64,000 nt of DNA from Salvia splendens (taxonomy: Eukaryota; Streptophyta; Magnoliopsida; Lamiales; Lamiaceae): assembly GCF_004379255.2 (NCBI RefSeq), contig NC_056035.1:41296773-41360772 (forward strand), in the 5' to 3' direction. Numbering within the stretch: the first letter of the stretch is position 1; each line of letters begins with the position of its first letter. The position numbers and the translations under genes are program-made. Of this stretch, positions 54,328-64,000 are shown one piece after another. Under the pieces are notes generated by a model. The model saw only the letters and a program-made list of their open reading frames with translations, was not told the DNA's origin and made no database searches.

Positions 54328-57055
54328 CTAAAACGAATTCTCGTCGTCTTCAAGTGCATTGTAAATCATCCTACACCATATTTTCAGATTGTGTTTAACA
54401 ATTTAATCTCTTCTAAATATCAGATGATATGGGGGAAGGAGACTAGCTTACCAGAACAAACACATGAACAGAAGAAGTATGATATAGCCTAGCTTGAAAA
54501 GTCTCTCCTTCTTCTCCCAATTTAACAAGTTGAAGATTTCAGTCACATCTATGAGGTGCTGTCTTTGAAGGTACCTGATTAAACATTTTCGCATGCACAA
54601 AATAACTTCAGTCAAATGACCCACATGTATAAAAACTAACAAACTGGCATGACCAAATATCAAACGATGCATGTGAGCGAAAAAGGTTAAAGCCTTATAT
54701 TCACCCCCACAGAAGAAGTACAGGGCTAACAAGGAAAGGCCATCGATTACACAAGTAGGGACGAGCATAACTAAACTGACACCACACATCCAAACCGAGC
54801 CAATATGTTTCGATCCAGTTAGGGAAATAAAAACCAAAAGTTTCAGTTTTACTTTAGGGTCTTGGTCACATAAAACACACTCTATGGGTTCAAGTTATTT
54901 TGTTATTGACGAATGGCATGACTTTTTGCTAGAAATTATCATGACTCGGGGTTATGCTACTGTTTTTGCCACTCAACCATAGATAAAATCTTCCACTATC
55001 ACACTACAATATAACCTCGGTGAAAAATACAAACGTGTTAGAGAAAATAAGTGCATGTAAAGTCCTGATTTAGGTCTTGAAACCTACTAAGATGGGACCG
55101 AATGACACCCCAAGTGTGATACCAGTAATTCTAAGCATTGAAAAGACTGGTTTTATATCTGCTGTTGCCCATCCTAAGTACACCATCACAAACAAAAGGT
55201 AGTGCCAGAAAGGTTACAGCTCAAGGTATGTATAAGTGACATGTGCCTTATAATCAAAGACACCCTACTAGTTCATGCAATAGAAGATATGTCCAAAACC
55301 AAGACGACAGTATCGAAGCAAACTAGGAAATGGAAGTGATGAGAATCTTAACCATTGAAATCATCAGTTGATGTGTGTTTTGGATGTTTTTAATCTCTAT
55401 TATCGGATGCTATCTTTTATTCATATTTATCTTCTTAGCTACCTTGAGCCACTGAGTTTATTGAAGTAGAATAACTATAAAATAAAGTTCAAAGAGTTCA
55501 TGTCTCATGGAATATCAAAAGCAGAAGATATGTTTAATTTAAGAATGAAGCAGAAGCAGAAGCAGAAGAACCTTACAGTCTCATGTTGTAGTACAGGTAC
55601 GGGACACAGAGAAGTGACATAAACCAATGTCCAGTGATAAGGAAGAGGAAGCACAAAACTCCTTGTGTGATGAACTCTGGTAAAACTACTTTGTTTATTC
55701 GAGACGCCGAATCATAAGGATTGATATAATCAAACTCTAAATCCGCCAAGCACATAAGCTGCATTAAATGCGGAATAGGGTTAAAGATACTGTATTACAT
55801 GCAGTTTTTATGAATCAAGACAACGTACAAACTTCAGAATGCAGCTCTAGAGCAGCATACTCTGTAATACTCCTTCCGTCCCATAGAAATAGGCCATATT
55901 TCGTTTTTCGTCCGTCCCATAGAAATAGTCCATATCCATTTATGGTAACTTTTTTTCTTCTCTTTTACTTTATCATTTACCACCCACTACACAATTGCAA
56001 CTACTTTTTCTCTTTCTCTTACTTTACCAAGTACACATTAAAACCCGTGTCAACCCTAAAGAGCCTATTTCTATGGGACGGAGGGAGTATTAAAGGAAAA
56101 ACACGAACAGCTAAATTTTCCTCAGTGTTTTTAAACTGTACTATATGTAAACCTTAGTCATTGTTTGGTCATTCATTCATACAAGGGTGAGCAATACCAC
56201 TAGCTACAATCAAAATTCCAAAAAAGAAAGTTTCCTCTGCAAGATCATAAAGAAGCCAACTCATACCGAACCTGGGATGAATAGGTAAACTATGCATTCT
56301 TCAGATTCAAAACCTACATACGTACCCTACTCACTATATTATTAACCAGATCTTGAATCCAAAGGTTAGATGAAGATTATAACACAGATGACTCTATACC
56401 TTTTCCATCAAATTCAAAATTAAATATACTGATCTAGAATGTTCAAAACCCACAATCCTTAAACAACAAGAATTCTATCTACATTTGTTTCAATTTGATA
56501 AATCATGCATAACAAAATCCCAGATTCATCAGTTTTAAAATCAGAAACTCTTTCAGGTACATTTCCTCTCAGAATGATAATAGTCGGATTGTAAAAGTTA
56601 TGCTAAATGTAGATGAATCAATTTTTTAGCCTGAATAATTAATTCTAAGCAATATACAAGTATTGATAGCACTGGGAAGCTTTTACACATAATTTGATTA
56701 GTTAAGCCAATAAGAAAATTCCTCAAAACGAGTATAGTAAGTACATACTAACTAAGCGAACTCATCGACACAAAAAAACTCTCAAGTTTCAACAGAAAAA
56801 TGGTCGAATCTCAAATCAGATTAACACTCCACTCCTTCATTGCGGAATAAAATAACCAACCAACTATCCACAAAATCAAAGAAAGCAGGAATTTTCCACA
56901 ACATTATGCATCTCCCTAGCAGCACAATGAAGACAAATCCAAAAAATACACGTACAAATTAAGGAATTTTTATGGATCATAACCTGGAAAACAATCATAA
57001 CGAGGAGAGCAACTAGTATGAAGAAGAAGAGCAGCCATGCTAACACCTCTCCCAT
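54328..57055 (-). CDS. Cornichon family ER cargo receptor
   Basis: Four exons on the minus strand: 57055-56984, 55758-55577, 54574-54452, 54370-54328. GT/AG borders and phases 0, 2, 2 give 139 residues, the usual family length. The N terminus [12 protein letters not shown] is the first membrane segment. Then come the cornichon signature [20 protein letters not shown], a second hydrophobic segment ([17 protein letters not shown]), YLYYNMRLY, the acidic [10 protein letters not shown] motif, and a third segment ending [14 protein letters not shown]. Cornichon proteins are ER membrane receptors that load membrane cargo into COPII vesicles. Intron 1 carries a Stowaway MITE. The gene looks intact. 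Confidence 0.93.
55870..56087. mobile_element. Stowaway-type MITE in intron 1 of cornichon
   Basis: 218 bp with termini CTCCTTCCGTCCCATAGAAA and TTTCTATGGGACGGAGGGAG, flanked by TA on both sides. Confidence 0.88.
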
Positions 57056-57745
57056 ATCCTCTTCCTTTTTTCCCCTTTCTCAATTACTCTCTTCCCCTAA
57101 AAAATAACGCTGATGTTTGAGAGATAAAATAGAGACGGTGATATAGAGAACCGTGGAGCTTCAATTTTGAAGAAACGAATCTCCGCCGGCGAAAGAAAGG
57201 AATCGGAGATGACCGGAATCGAAACTTTAACGGCGGAGGAAAAGAGGGCCAAGTGGAAGTTTGTAGTGTATAAAAATTGATTTTATTTCGTTTAGGTATA
57301 TCAAACTAATCATTAGTTTGATTATAATTTATCCACTCATAAGTCATAACTCCTTATTTATTTGTTTAGATATCAACTAATTAAAAATTATTAGATAAAT
57401 GAGCTAAGTTCGAGGTTGAAAATATTTAGCTTTTTAATAAATTACAGAATTATACTACTACTACTACTAGTAGTTGGAATCATAAAATCATTATCTAGTG
57501 AGTAGTGGATTTGTTCAACCTAATTTAGTACTAGTATTATTTGGTTTAATAAACTATGAGTTTGGTGAATGTTTACTTGGCTACCTTTATATTACTATTA
57601 AACTATAGATCATGGTCAAATAAAGAATTGGTCAATAACACAATCAGTATGAAATTTTCATGATATTTTTGCACCAAAGAAGACCAAAAACTTGATTTTA
57701 TGCTCAAAAAGTGCTGGGGCGGAGATAAAGAGCCCATACTAATTA
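57056..57745. other. Cornichon promoter/leader and AT-rich flank
   Basis: The first 200 bases upstream of the ATG contain a mixed-composition leader with an oligo-purine part (57120-57250). The remainder is AT-rich with no recognised element. Confidence 0.45.
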
Positions 57746-58333
57746 GAGTATCCACTATGGTTGAGGCGCGGCTATAGCCCCCGCCGGGGCGATCTCGGGG
57801 CGGTTATAGTGGAGGTGATGTCCGCCCCCGGGACGGACGAGGAGTGTGGGCGCGGTAGGCGTTGGACGGGCATGCGGCGACTCCGGGGCGGACGCGGCGG
57901 ATAGGCGGGGCTCCTAGAGTGGCGCGGTGTCCGGTGCGGCTAGAGCCCCTCATTTTTTTTTATTCAATTTAATTCACCTATAAATACACCCCATTCCATT
58001 CATTATTTTCACACCATTCCAACTCGATTAAATTTGTGAACACCTTTGTGATTTGCACAAGATTAAATTTTCGTTGTATAATTTTTCCTGTACTTTAATA
58101 CCACGAAAATTTATACTTTAATTTTAATTTCTTCACGTATAGTTGTTTTCTTCTAATTACGTATAGTCCGATAAATTTATTCATAATTGCTTGAAACATT
58201 AAAATAAAAATTTTGGGGCTATTGGTGTCCACCATAGTGGCGGAAACAAAAAATTGAGGCTGTGGACAAAAAAACTGGGGCTATGGATAAAAACTGGGCG
58301 GGGCTATTTGGGTGTCCGCCTTATAGTGGACAC
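57746..58333. mobile_element. Non-autonomous Harbinger-like element
   Basis: Begins GAGTATCCACTATGG after TTA. The other end (reverse complement GTGTCCACTATAAGGCGG) meets the next element at about 58333. GC-rich subterminal regions with GGGGCGG and GGGGCTAT words surround an AT-rich centre. No coding capacity. Confidence 0.6.
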
Positions 58334-60419
58334 GAGCATCCACTATAGGCGGTCTTCCCCAATAGCCCCACCCCCTTTTTTTGTCCACAACCCCACTTTT
58401 CATAGCCCCAATTTTTTCCTCCACTGCCCCACTATAGGCGGACTTCCAATAGCCCCGAAATTTTAATAACCAATTTTAATTTTAATTTTAATTTTAATTC
58501 AATTATAATAAGTAATTAAATTTATCGGACTATACGTAATTATAAAAAAACGGGTATAAGTGAAGAAATTAAAATTAAACACTACATTTTCGTTGTATTA
58601 AAGTGGGGGGTAAAATTATACAACGAAATATTAATCTATTAAACATCATAATAGTGTTCACACTGCACCGGCACCTCCCCTACGTGCTCAAACTTCTTCA
58701 ACCAAATCGGCCTGGAGTGTGGTATGTGTTGTGCTCCTGCGCATATCACTGAAACGTTGGATCAAATATTCATTGCTCCGTGGTACGCCCATCTGGATCG
58801 GCGCGGAGGCGAATCCTTTACTTGTACTTGCGCCCTCTTCCGGTGCCTAGCGCTCTGCCCCAAATCCTTCATCTTCTATTATCATATTATGCAATATGAT
58901 ACATGCTAACATAATATTTGCGACATCATCTTCGTGCCAAACTCGTGCCGGGCACCGTATAATGGCCCATCGCGCTTGGAGGACACCAAAAGCTCGCTCA
59001 ACATCCTTCCTAGCACCCTCTTGTTTCCGGGCAAAGCATTGTTTCTTCGGTCCTACCGGTTGGCTAATTGTCTTGACGAATACGGGCCACCGGGGATATA
59101 TCCCATCTGCCAAATAGTATCCCCTTGTGTATTGCGTGCCGTTGGCTACGAAGCTGATTTCTGGACCCTCGCCCCGGCACTCGTCATTGAAGAGCGGCGA
59201 TGACTAAGAACGTTTATGTCGTTGTTCGAACCGGCAACACCAAAATACACATGTCAGATCCGCAAGCGGTAGTCTGCTACGGCTTCCAGAATCATCGATG
59301 GATGTTTGCTTTTGAATCCAGTTGTGAACTGGCCTTTCCACGCCACCGGGCAGTTCTTCCACTCCCAATGCATGCAATCGATGCTTCCTAACATTCCTAA
59401 GAAACCGTGGATCGAACCATGCATATCCAGCAGATTTTGACATTCAGCAGGGGTGGGCTTTCGTAGGAACTCCCAACCAAATATTTCCCGAATCCCCTTA
59501 CAAAACTGCCTAAGCACCGTGCGGCCAGTCGTCTCACCCATCTGTAGGTATTCGTCAAACATATCAGCTGGTCCGACGTACGCAAGCTGCCGGATTGCAG
59601 CGGTGCACTTCTGAAGCGTCGACAACCCGATCCGGCCAGTGCAATCACTCCGGAGGGTGAAGCACCGGTAACGTTCCGCCAATTTCATCGCTATATGGTT
59701 GAAAAGGGGTTGCGACATTCTGAATCGCCGGCGAAAAATCTCGGGTGGATACCGTGGGTTATCCACAAAGTAGTCAGCCATTAGACGTTGGTGCGCTCCG
59801 GTATGGTCTCGTGGGATGGTCCGCCGACGACTAATCGCACGAGGGATCGCGCCCTCCGCCACTTCCGCATTGCGTTCCGCCGCTTCCTCCCCCTCGGCCT
59901 CGTACTCCACCTCTTGGATCAGATAATTCCACGCGTCCTTCCATAAATCGCCCATTTCAGACTACAAATTATAGCGAGAGAAAATATGTGGGTGAAGAGG
60001 TGGAATGTTTGGTGTGAAAATAATGAGAAGTGGAGGAGTGGTATTTATAGATATAATTTTCGAAAAAATTTAAAAAAATAAAAAACTCAAACGGGGCGGA
60101 CGTCCATAGCCCGTCGCCCCACTATAGATCCCCCCATCGCCCCGGATAGCCCCGCCGCCACCACCATCGCCCCGTCCTTACCCCGTAGGAGGCGAAGCCT
60201 CTACCGCCCCTCCCTCGCCCCATTTTTCTTGTCCGCCCTGGATCGCCCCGCCGCCACCACCATCGCCCCGTCCTCGCCCTGTAGGAGGTGAAGCCTCTAC
60301 CGCCCCACCCTCGCCCCATTTTTCTTGTCCGCCCCGGGGCGGACGTCCGATCCACTATAGACCGCCCCACCCTCGCCCCAGATTTTCGTCCGCCCCCTTT
60401 CCTCCTATAGTGGATACTC
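58334..60419 (-). mobile_element. PIF/Harbinger element with broken transposase
   Basis: TIRs GAGCATCCACTATAGGCGG (58334) and, reverse complemented, GAGTATCCACTATAGGAGG (ending at 60419). Subterminal regions are rich in GGGGCG and GCCCC words. It encodes one transposase (minus). No ORF1 partner is visible. The flanking bases (CAC and TAG) do not match as a duplication, so one end may be shared with the adjacent element. Confidence 0.72.
58658..59955 (-). pseudogene. PIF/Harbinger transposase, nearly full length but broken
   Basis: Starts MGDLWKDAWNYLIQEVEYE at 59955. It is open for 233 codons covering the HTH region (FRMSQPLFNHIAMKL) and the first catalytic part (LGSIDCMHWEWKNCPVAWKG). TTGFKSKHPSMILEAVADYR then runs into a TGA where the copy at 47780 has Trp. 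A frameshift near 59200 follows. The frame resumes with DGIYPRWPVFVKTI and GARKDVERAFGVLQARWAI, then has two further stops (near 58848 and 58680) and ends at 58658. It cannot make a working transposase. Confidence 0.85.
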
Positions 60420-61117
60420 TAGTCACTACGGACTCCTAAAATTGCTACAAAATCAATAAAATAATACAAATATAAATTATATGTCGAGAGAGAGAAACAA
60501 AAAATTGAAATAAGTAAAGCGTGCAGATTATTGATGGTTTTTTTATTGGGAGATATATAATGAAAGAAAATGATTGCATGGTGATGTGATAGGGAAAGTT
60601 CTAGGAAATTTATCGAAATTTGTCTTTGTCCATTAGAGAATATGACTTCACATCACATGAATTCTCTTCAAATCATATTTGTCACAAGTGAGACGCAAAA
60701 TAAAAACGACCAATGGAATCTAATAATAATCCAACTAGTTCATAGTTTATTACTAAAAAAATAATATGTTAATGTTTGATTTTGATGGTAGCTAATAGGA
60801 AATTAGGATTCGTGACTGAATATATAGTAGTATATATGTAGCAGTTAGGGGAAAGCTCTAACTAAAGACAATGTATATTATTTACGAAAATTAAGTGTGT
60901 ATCATTTATTTTGATACTAACATATTGTTGAATACTCTTTGTAACAATTCAAATTATGAGATTTACAATACCACAAATATATATGTACACAATGCAGCCT
61001 TCCCATGTTAACCGACCATCCAAAAATGATGATTGGCATCGAAAAACTAGTAACAACTTACTCTTCTAATATATACATGTAGGAGTGTAAAAAATAGTAG
61101 TAATATAGTTAAATAAA
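60420..61117. other. AT-rich intergenic DNA
   Basis: 3' flank of the gene starting at 62416; no other gene or element recognised. Confidence 0.45.
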
Positions 61118-62416
61118 TTAAGGAATGCAACCAAATATTTTCCATATCTTGTGTGTTGCTCGAATAATGGTGTTGAAGAATTTTTGAAGGAAAGGATGAG
61201 CATTGGAAATCTGTGCTGCTTCATTTTCATGGTTGCTGATGTTACTCTGCTTGCGAAGATAAAAGCTTCTGCTACCAATATCACCCATCAAATCTGACTT
61301 CTTCAATTCTATTTTTAAAAATTAACAAATACAGTTAGTAATAATATAAAATAGTGGAGCAGTATTAACTTAATTCTACTCATGCTCATGTAATGTAGGC
61401 TGTAGCAAACTGCAGAATTTGTTATTCACTGAAATTAGTACTCTGTATAGATGAACTTTTTGTGAAGTTGAGTGTGGTGTTGTTTTCTGCCCTATTCATT
61501 TTTAACCACAGCGTTAACGACACTACACTCAACTTAATTATACTCGTACTCCTACCTTTTTTTTATGTACCAATTTGGCCTGTTATTTTTGTTGCCACAA
61601 TTTTAATCAATCATTAATCGCCATTACTTCAAGAACTAATCCATGAAATCCAAAAGATATAAATTCTTGAAGATTATTATTATGACATGAATCATAAATT
61701 GAAGTGTACAACAAACAAAGCCAAGGGTGCCATCCATGGTTACTAATTTTTGGGGATAAAACGAGGTTCTGCTATCAACTTGAAATTGATGTGTATTTAT
61801 ATTGAAAGAGAACTCACTCTCAAGACTGAAAAAGGAGTGGTGAAGCTCAAAATGAGCCGCTGCGGCTTCACGAAGAGGCGGCGTTCTGCCTTCTTGGTTG
61901 TATTTGTTGATGACGAGCTTGATCGTCTCCGCCACGTCAGATCCTAACTTAACCATGGTTCTAACTGCTCCTGGACTTCCCTCAACCGTCACATTTACCA
62001 CTACCTTTGCATCTCTATTGTACCGCTGCAAAACAATTTGTTCAATCCGCAGTTTGGTTGGATAATTACTATGATCAATAACAGAGTACTAGCTTGATTT
62101 CACGATTAGTTAATCCGATTGATAAATATTGATTCTTAATTGATTACATTCACGAGGATGAATTGATTACCTGTAAGGGTTCAGAAGGGGGCAAAAATAT
62201 GTCCGCACATGTCTGCGGCCGATAAAGCACTTCCTCCACCTGCTGCTCTACGATCACCACCACCTCTCCGCCGCCGGCGTTTGGCAGAATTGGCTCCGAC
62301 TTGTAGCTCGTCAGAATATTGGCGTATTCCGATGGACGAGCTTCCGGCGGCGGTCGTCTGGCGGTTCTTCGATTGGCCGAAAGCTTCCTTCTTCGGAGAT
62401 CTCTCTGATCAGACAT
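61118..62416 (-). CDS. At4g22758-like protein with a ubiquitin-like plant domain
   Basis: Three exons on the minus strand: 62416-62171, 62025-61818, 61308-61118. GT/AG borders and phases 0 and 1 give 214 residues. The N terminus is Arg-rich ([16 protein letters not shown]). The conserved domain follows in exon 2: [19 protein letters not shown], then [18 protein letters not shown] and [12 protein letters not shown]. It continues in exon 3 as [17 protein letters not shown]. This matches the plant family annotated as uncharacterized protein At4g22758-like, with a ubiquitin-like fold prediction. Function is unknown. The C-terminal 40 residues are less conserved. The splice into exon 3 is supported by the family sequence continuing across it. 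Confidence 0.82.
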
Positions 62417-62760
62417 GGAGGGAGTTAGAGAGAGATTAGAGAATCATAGATAGTGTATTGGAAAAGGAAGGAGGAGTGGGAGAGAGGTGGTGGGCTGATT
62501 CTGTTTCCTTCAAATGCCGTTGATGTATCTATATGAAATACATCTACAAACCAACCAACAACTGTATTTTTATATTATTTTTATTATTAATAAAATTCAG
62601 ATTTTTTACTTGTTCAAATATAAATTTCAATAGAATATATAAATAGAAAATTGCGATTTCATGACTAAAAATTGAAATTGTAATTATTAATTGAATTATT
62701 TGGAAAATTATAATTGTATGCCATAGTTATACAGGGTTTAAGAAAAGTATACGATATAAA
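62417..62760. other. Promoter region of the At4g22758-like gene
   Basis: AT-rich upstream DNA of the minus-strand gene; no firm TATA box assignment. Confidence 0.4.
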
Positions 62761-63088
62761 GAGTAGTGATCTAGAGAAACCACTATTTAAATGCATAACT
62801 AAAGAACACGGATTTAGTTCACTTCAAGAGCGATTTAGTTCGCTATATGAGTGATTTAGTTCACTATAGGAAAGAGTGAACCAAAACGCCTTTACAATGA
62901 ACTAAATCCTTCACGAAGTAAATACTTCACTATAATGGTGTTTTGGTTCACTCCTTCTTATAGTGAGCTAAATCACTCTTATAGTGAAGTAAATCACTCA
63001 TATAGTGAACTAGACCATTTTGATCTCATGGTTGAAATTTATTCTCTAGTTACACACTTAATATTAGTTATACTTTAATCATCTCCCT
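62761..63088. mobile_element. MITE with termini like the gene-capturing element at 11860
   Basis: The left end reads GAGTAGTGATCTAGAGAAAC, then GCATAACTAAAGAACA. The reverse complement of the right end reads GGGAGATGATTAAAGTATAA, then GTGTAACTAGAGAATAAA. Both match the termini of the 2.5-kb element at 11860-14363. The inside is an inverted pair of arrays of GATTTAGTTCACTATA-type words, so the whole can fold into a hairpin. Non-coding. Confidence 0.65.
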
Positions 63089-63331
63089 GCAATATAAAAT
63101 GTAACCATATTATTAAAACAAAAATACATAAACACGGTCTTCTTAATAAAATGAATACTAGTAGCATTTCAGTTTATAAACTAAAAAAACACTCAAATTC
63201 ATTAATTACATATAGCTATGTAGTGCAGTTAACAATTAAATGAATTGAATTAATTTTTATTAATGGTAATATATTATACACATAAATCATACTCATGATT
63301 AACACCAATATTACTAATTCTATATTTTTTA
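63089..63331. other. AT-rich spacer
   Basis: No recognised feature between the two MITEs. Confidence 0.4.
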
Positions 63332-63631
63332 CTCCCCCGTCCCATAAAAATATGTGCACTTTCTATTTTCGTCAGTCCATAAAAATATGAACATTATTAT
63401 TTATGGAAAGTTATCTCCAACTCATTACCCATATATATCAATTTATTTACAACTTATATCACTATGACTCACCATTACTAACTCATTAAAGAGTAATAAT
63501 AATATAGGTTCCACTATCTACTAACACTATTTTAACTAAGTATCATTTTTCTATTTTCTCATATTTTATCAATTATGAATGAATTATATTATGTCATTTC
63601 AATTGGCTAAAATTTTATGGGACCTTAGGAG
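63332..63631. mobile_element. Diverged Stowaway-type MITE
   Basis: 300 bp with termini CTCCCCCGTCCCATAAAAAT and ATTTTATGGGACCTTAGGAG, flanked by TA. It is more decayed than the intronic copy at 37051, whose inner sequence (CATTTATGGAAAGTT-type words) it shares. Confidence 0.78.
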
Positions 63632-63797
63632 TATAATATTTATTTTACTGATAAAATCAATAGAAAATATTTCTGAGTATGAAAAAGTAGTCAGCCCATT
63701 GATCCAGAGAAGCATTTCGACCCATTTCATACTTTTGCGTCTCAGTGGACTTTATTGATAAAGCCCACCCAATAGTGAGCTGCCAACGCTTTTGTTA

Positions 63798-64000
63798 GGG
63801 CATCCGCAGTGGTGCGGATGTCCCGGCGGACATCCCCGCGGACATCCCAAAAACACCTCCTGCCAGGTCATACGGACTTCCCACTGCGGATGCCACGTCA
63901 TACAGACATCCCACTGCACAGTGGCGGACATCCCCAATGACATCCCGACGGACTTCCCACATTAAAAAAAATCACAAATTCACCAATTTAACAATTTACG
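63798..64000. mobile_element. PIF/Harbinger element, left end (cut by the window)
   Basis: Starts GGGCATCCGCAGTGGTGCGG after TTA. It is an inverted copy of 48560-48765, including the repeated CATCCC/TTCCCAC words and the AAAAAAAATCACAAATTCAC tract. The coding part should lie to the right of the window. Confidence 0.78.

Noticed and set aside
54268..54492. Polyglutamine protein starting at the CAG repeat
   Set aside because: Plus-strand frame lies opposite the cornichon 3' UTR and exons; no other support.
60122..60370. Gly/Arg-rich minus-strand frame with repeats
   Set aside because: Subterminal GGGGCG repeats of the Harbinger element, not a protein.
63752..63943. 63-codon minus-strand frame rich in Trp, Gly and Pro
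   Set aside because: Reads the repeated subterminal words of the Harbinger terminus.

Overview
The window is nuclear DNA of a flowering plant, most likely a eudicot. It holds intron-rich plant genes (a plastid ClpR2 subunit, an SMP/C2 membrane protein, cornichon, a LITTLE ZIPPER micropeptide, an F-box gene, a phytocyanin), a nuclear tRNA-Asn gene, and plant-specific transposon lineages (Tat and Athila Ty3/Gypsy elements, PIF/Harbinger, Stowaway-like MITEs). Intergenic DNA is AT-rich. I cannot name the species from sequence alone.

Layout. 1-333: start of a phytocyanin gene (minus) and its proximal promoter. 334-11186: a complete, very young Tat-lineage LTR retrotransposon (619-bp LTRs with no difference seen, TSD CTAGA). 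Its gag-pro and pol lie in one frame, separated by a single TAG in a TMV-type readthrough context, and a spliced antisense gene fills its 3' third. 11471-14700: three TIR elements end to end, separated by (TA)n; the middle one carries fragments of a CYP89A-type P450 and of the histone chaperone ASF1 around a 22-bp minisatellite. 16533-17774: F-box gene. 18716-18892: 58-codon LITTLE ZIPPER gene (minus). 19620-29823: young Athila-type element (minus, TSD TTCGC) whose LTRs carry six copies of a GC-rich hairpin motif. 32226-39438: 14-exon SMP/C2-domain gene (minus), all 13 introns in phase 0. 41414-43513: short non-autonomous LTR element (TSD GGAAT). 43874-48765: decayed PIF/Harbinger complex with two tandem copies of the Myb-like ORF1 and a transposase remnant. 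48953-52147: ClpR2 (plus, 9 exons). 52547-52852: DUF1764 remnant. 53669-53742: tRNA-Asn(GTT). 54328-57055: cornichon (minus, 4 exons). 57746-60419: second Harbinger complex with a broken transposase. 61118-62416: At4g22758-like gene (minus, 3 exons). 62761-64000: two MITEs and the end of a third Harbinger copy.

The cellular genes are unrelated housekeeping or regulatory genes and form no pathway or cluster. The interesting biology is in the mobile DNA: recent insertions next to genes, gene-fragment capture, a candidate readthrough signal and a multi-exon antisense gene. Multi-exon models were built by hand from GT/AG sites with reading-frame continuity; no transcript evidence was available.
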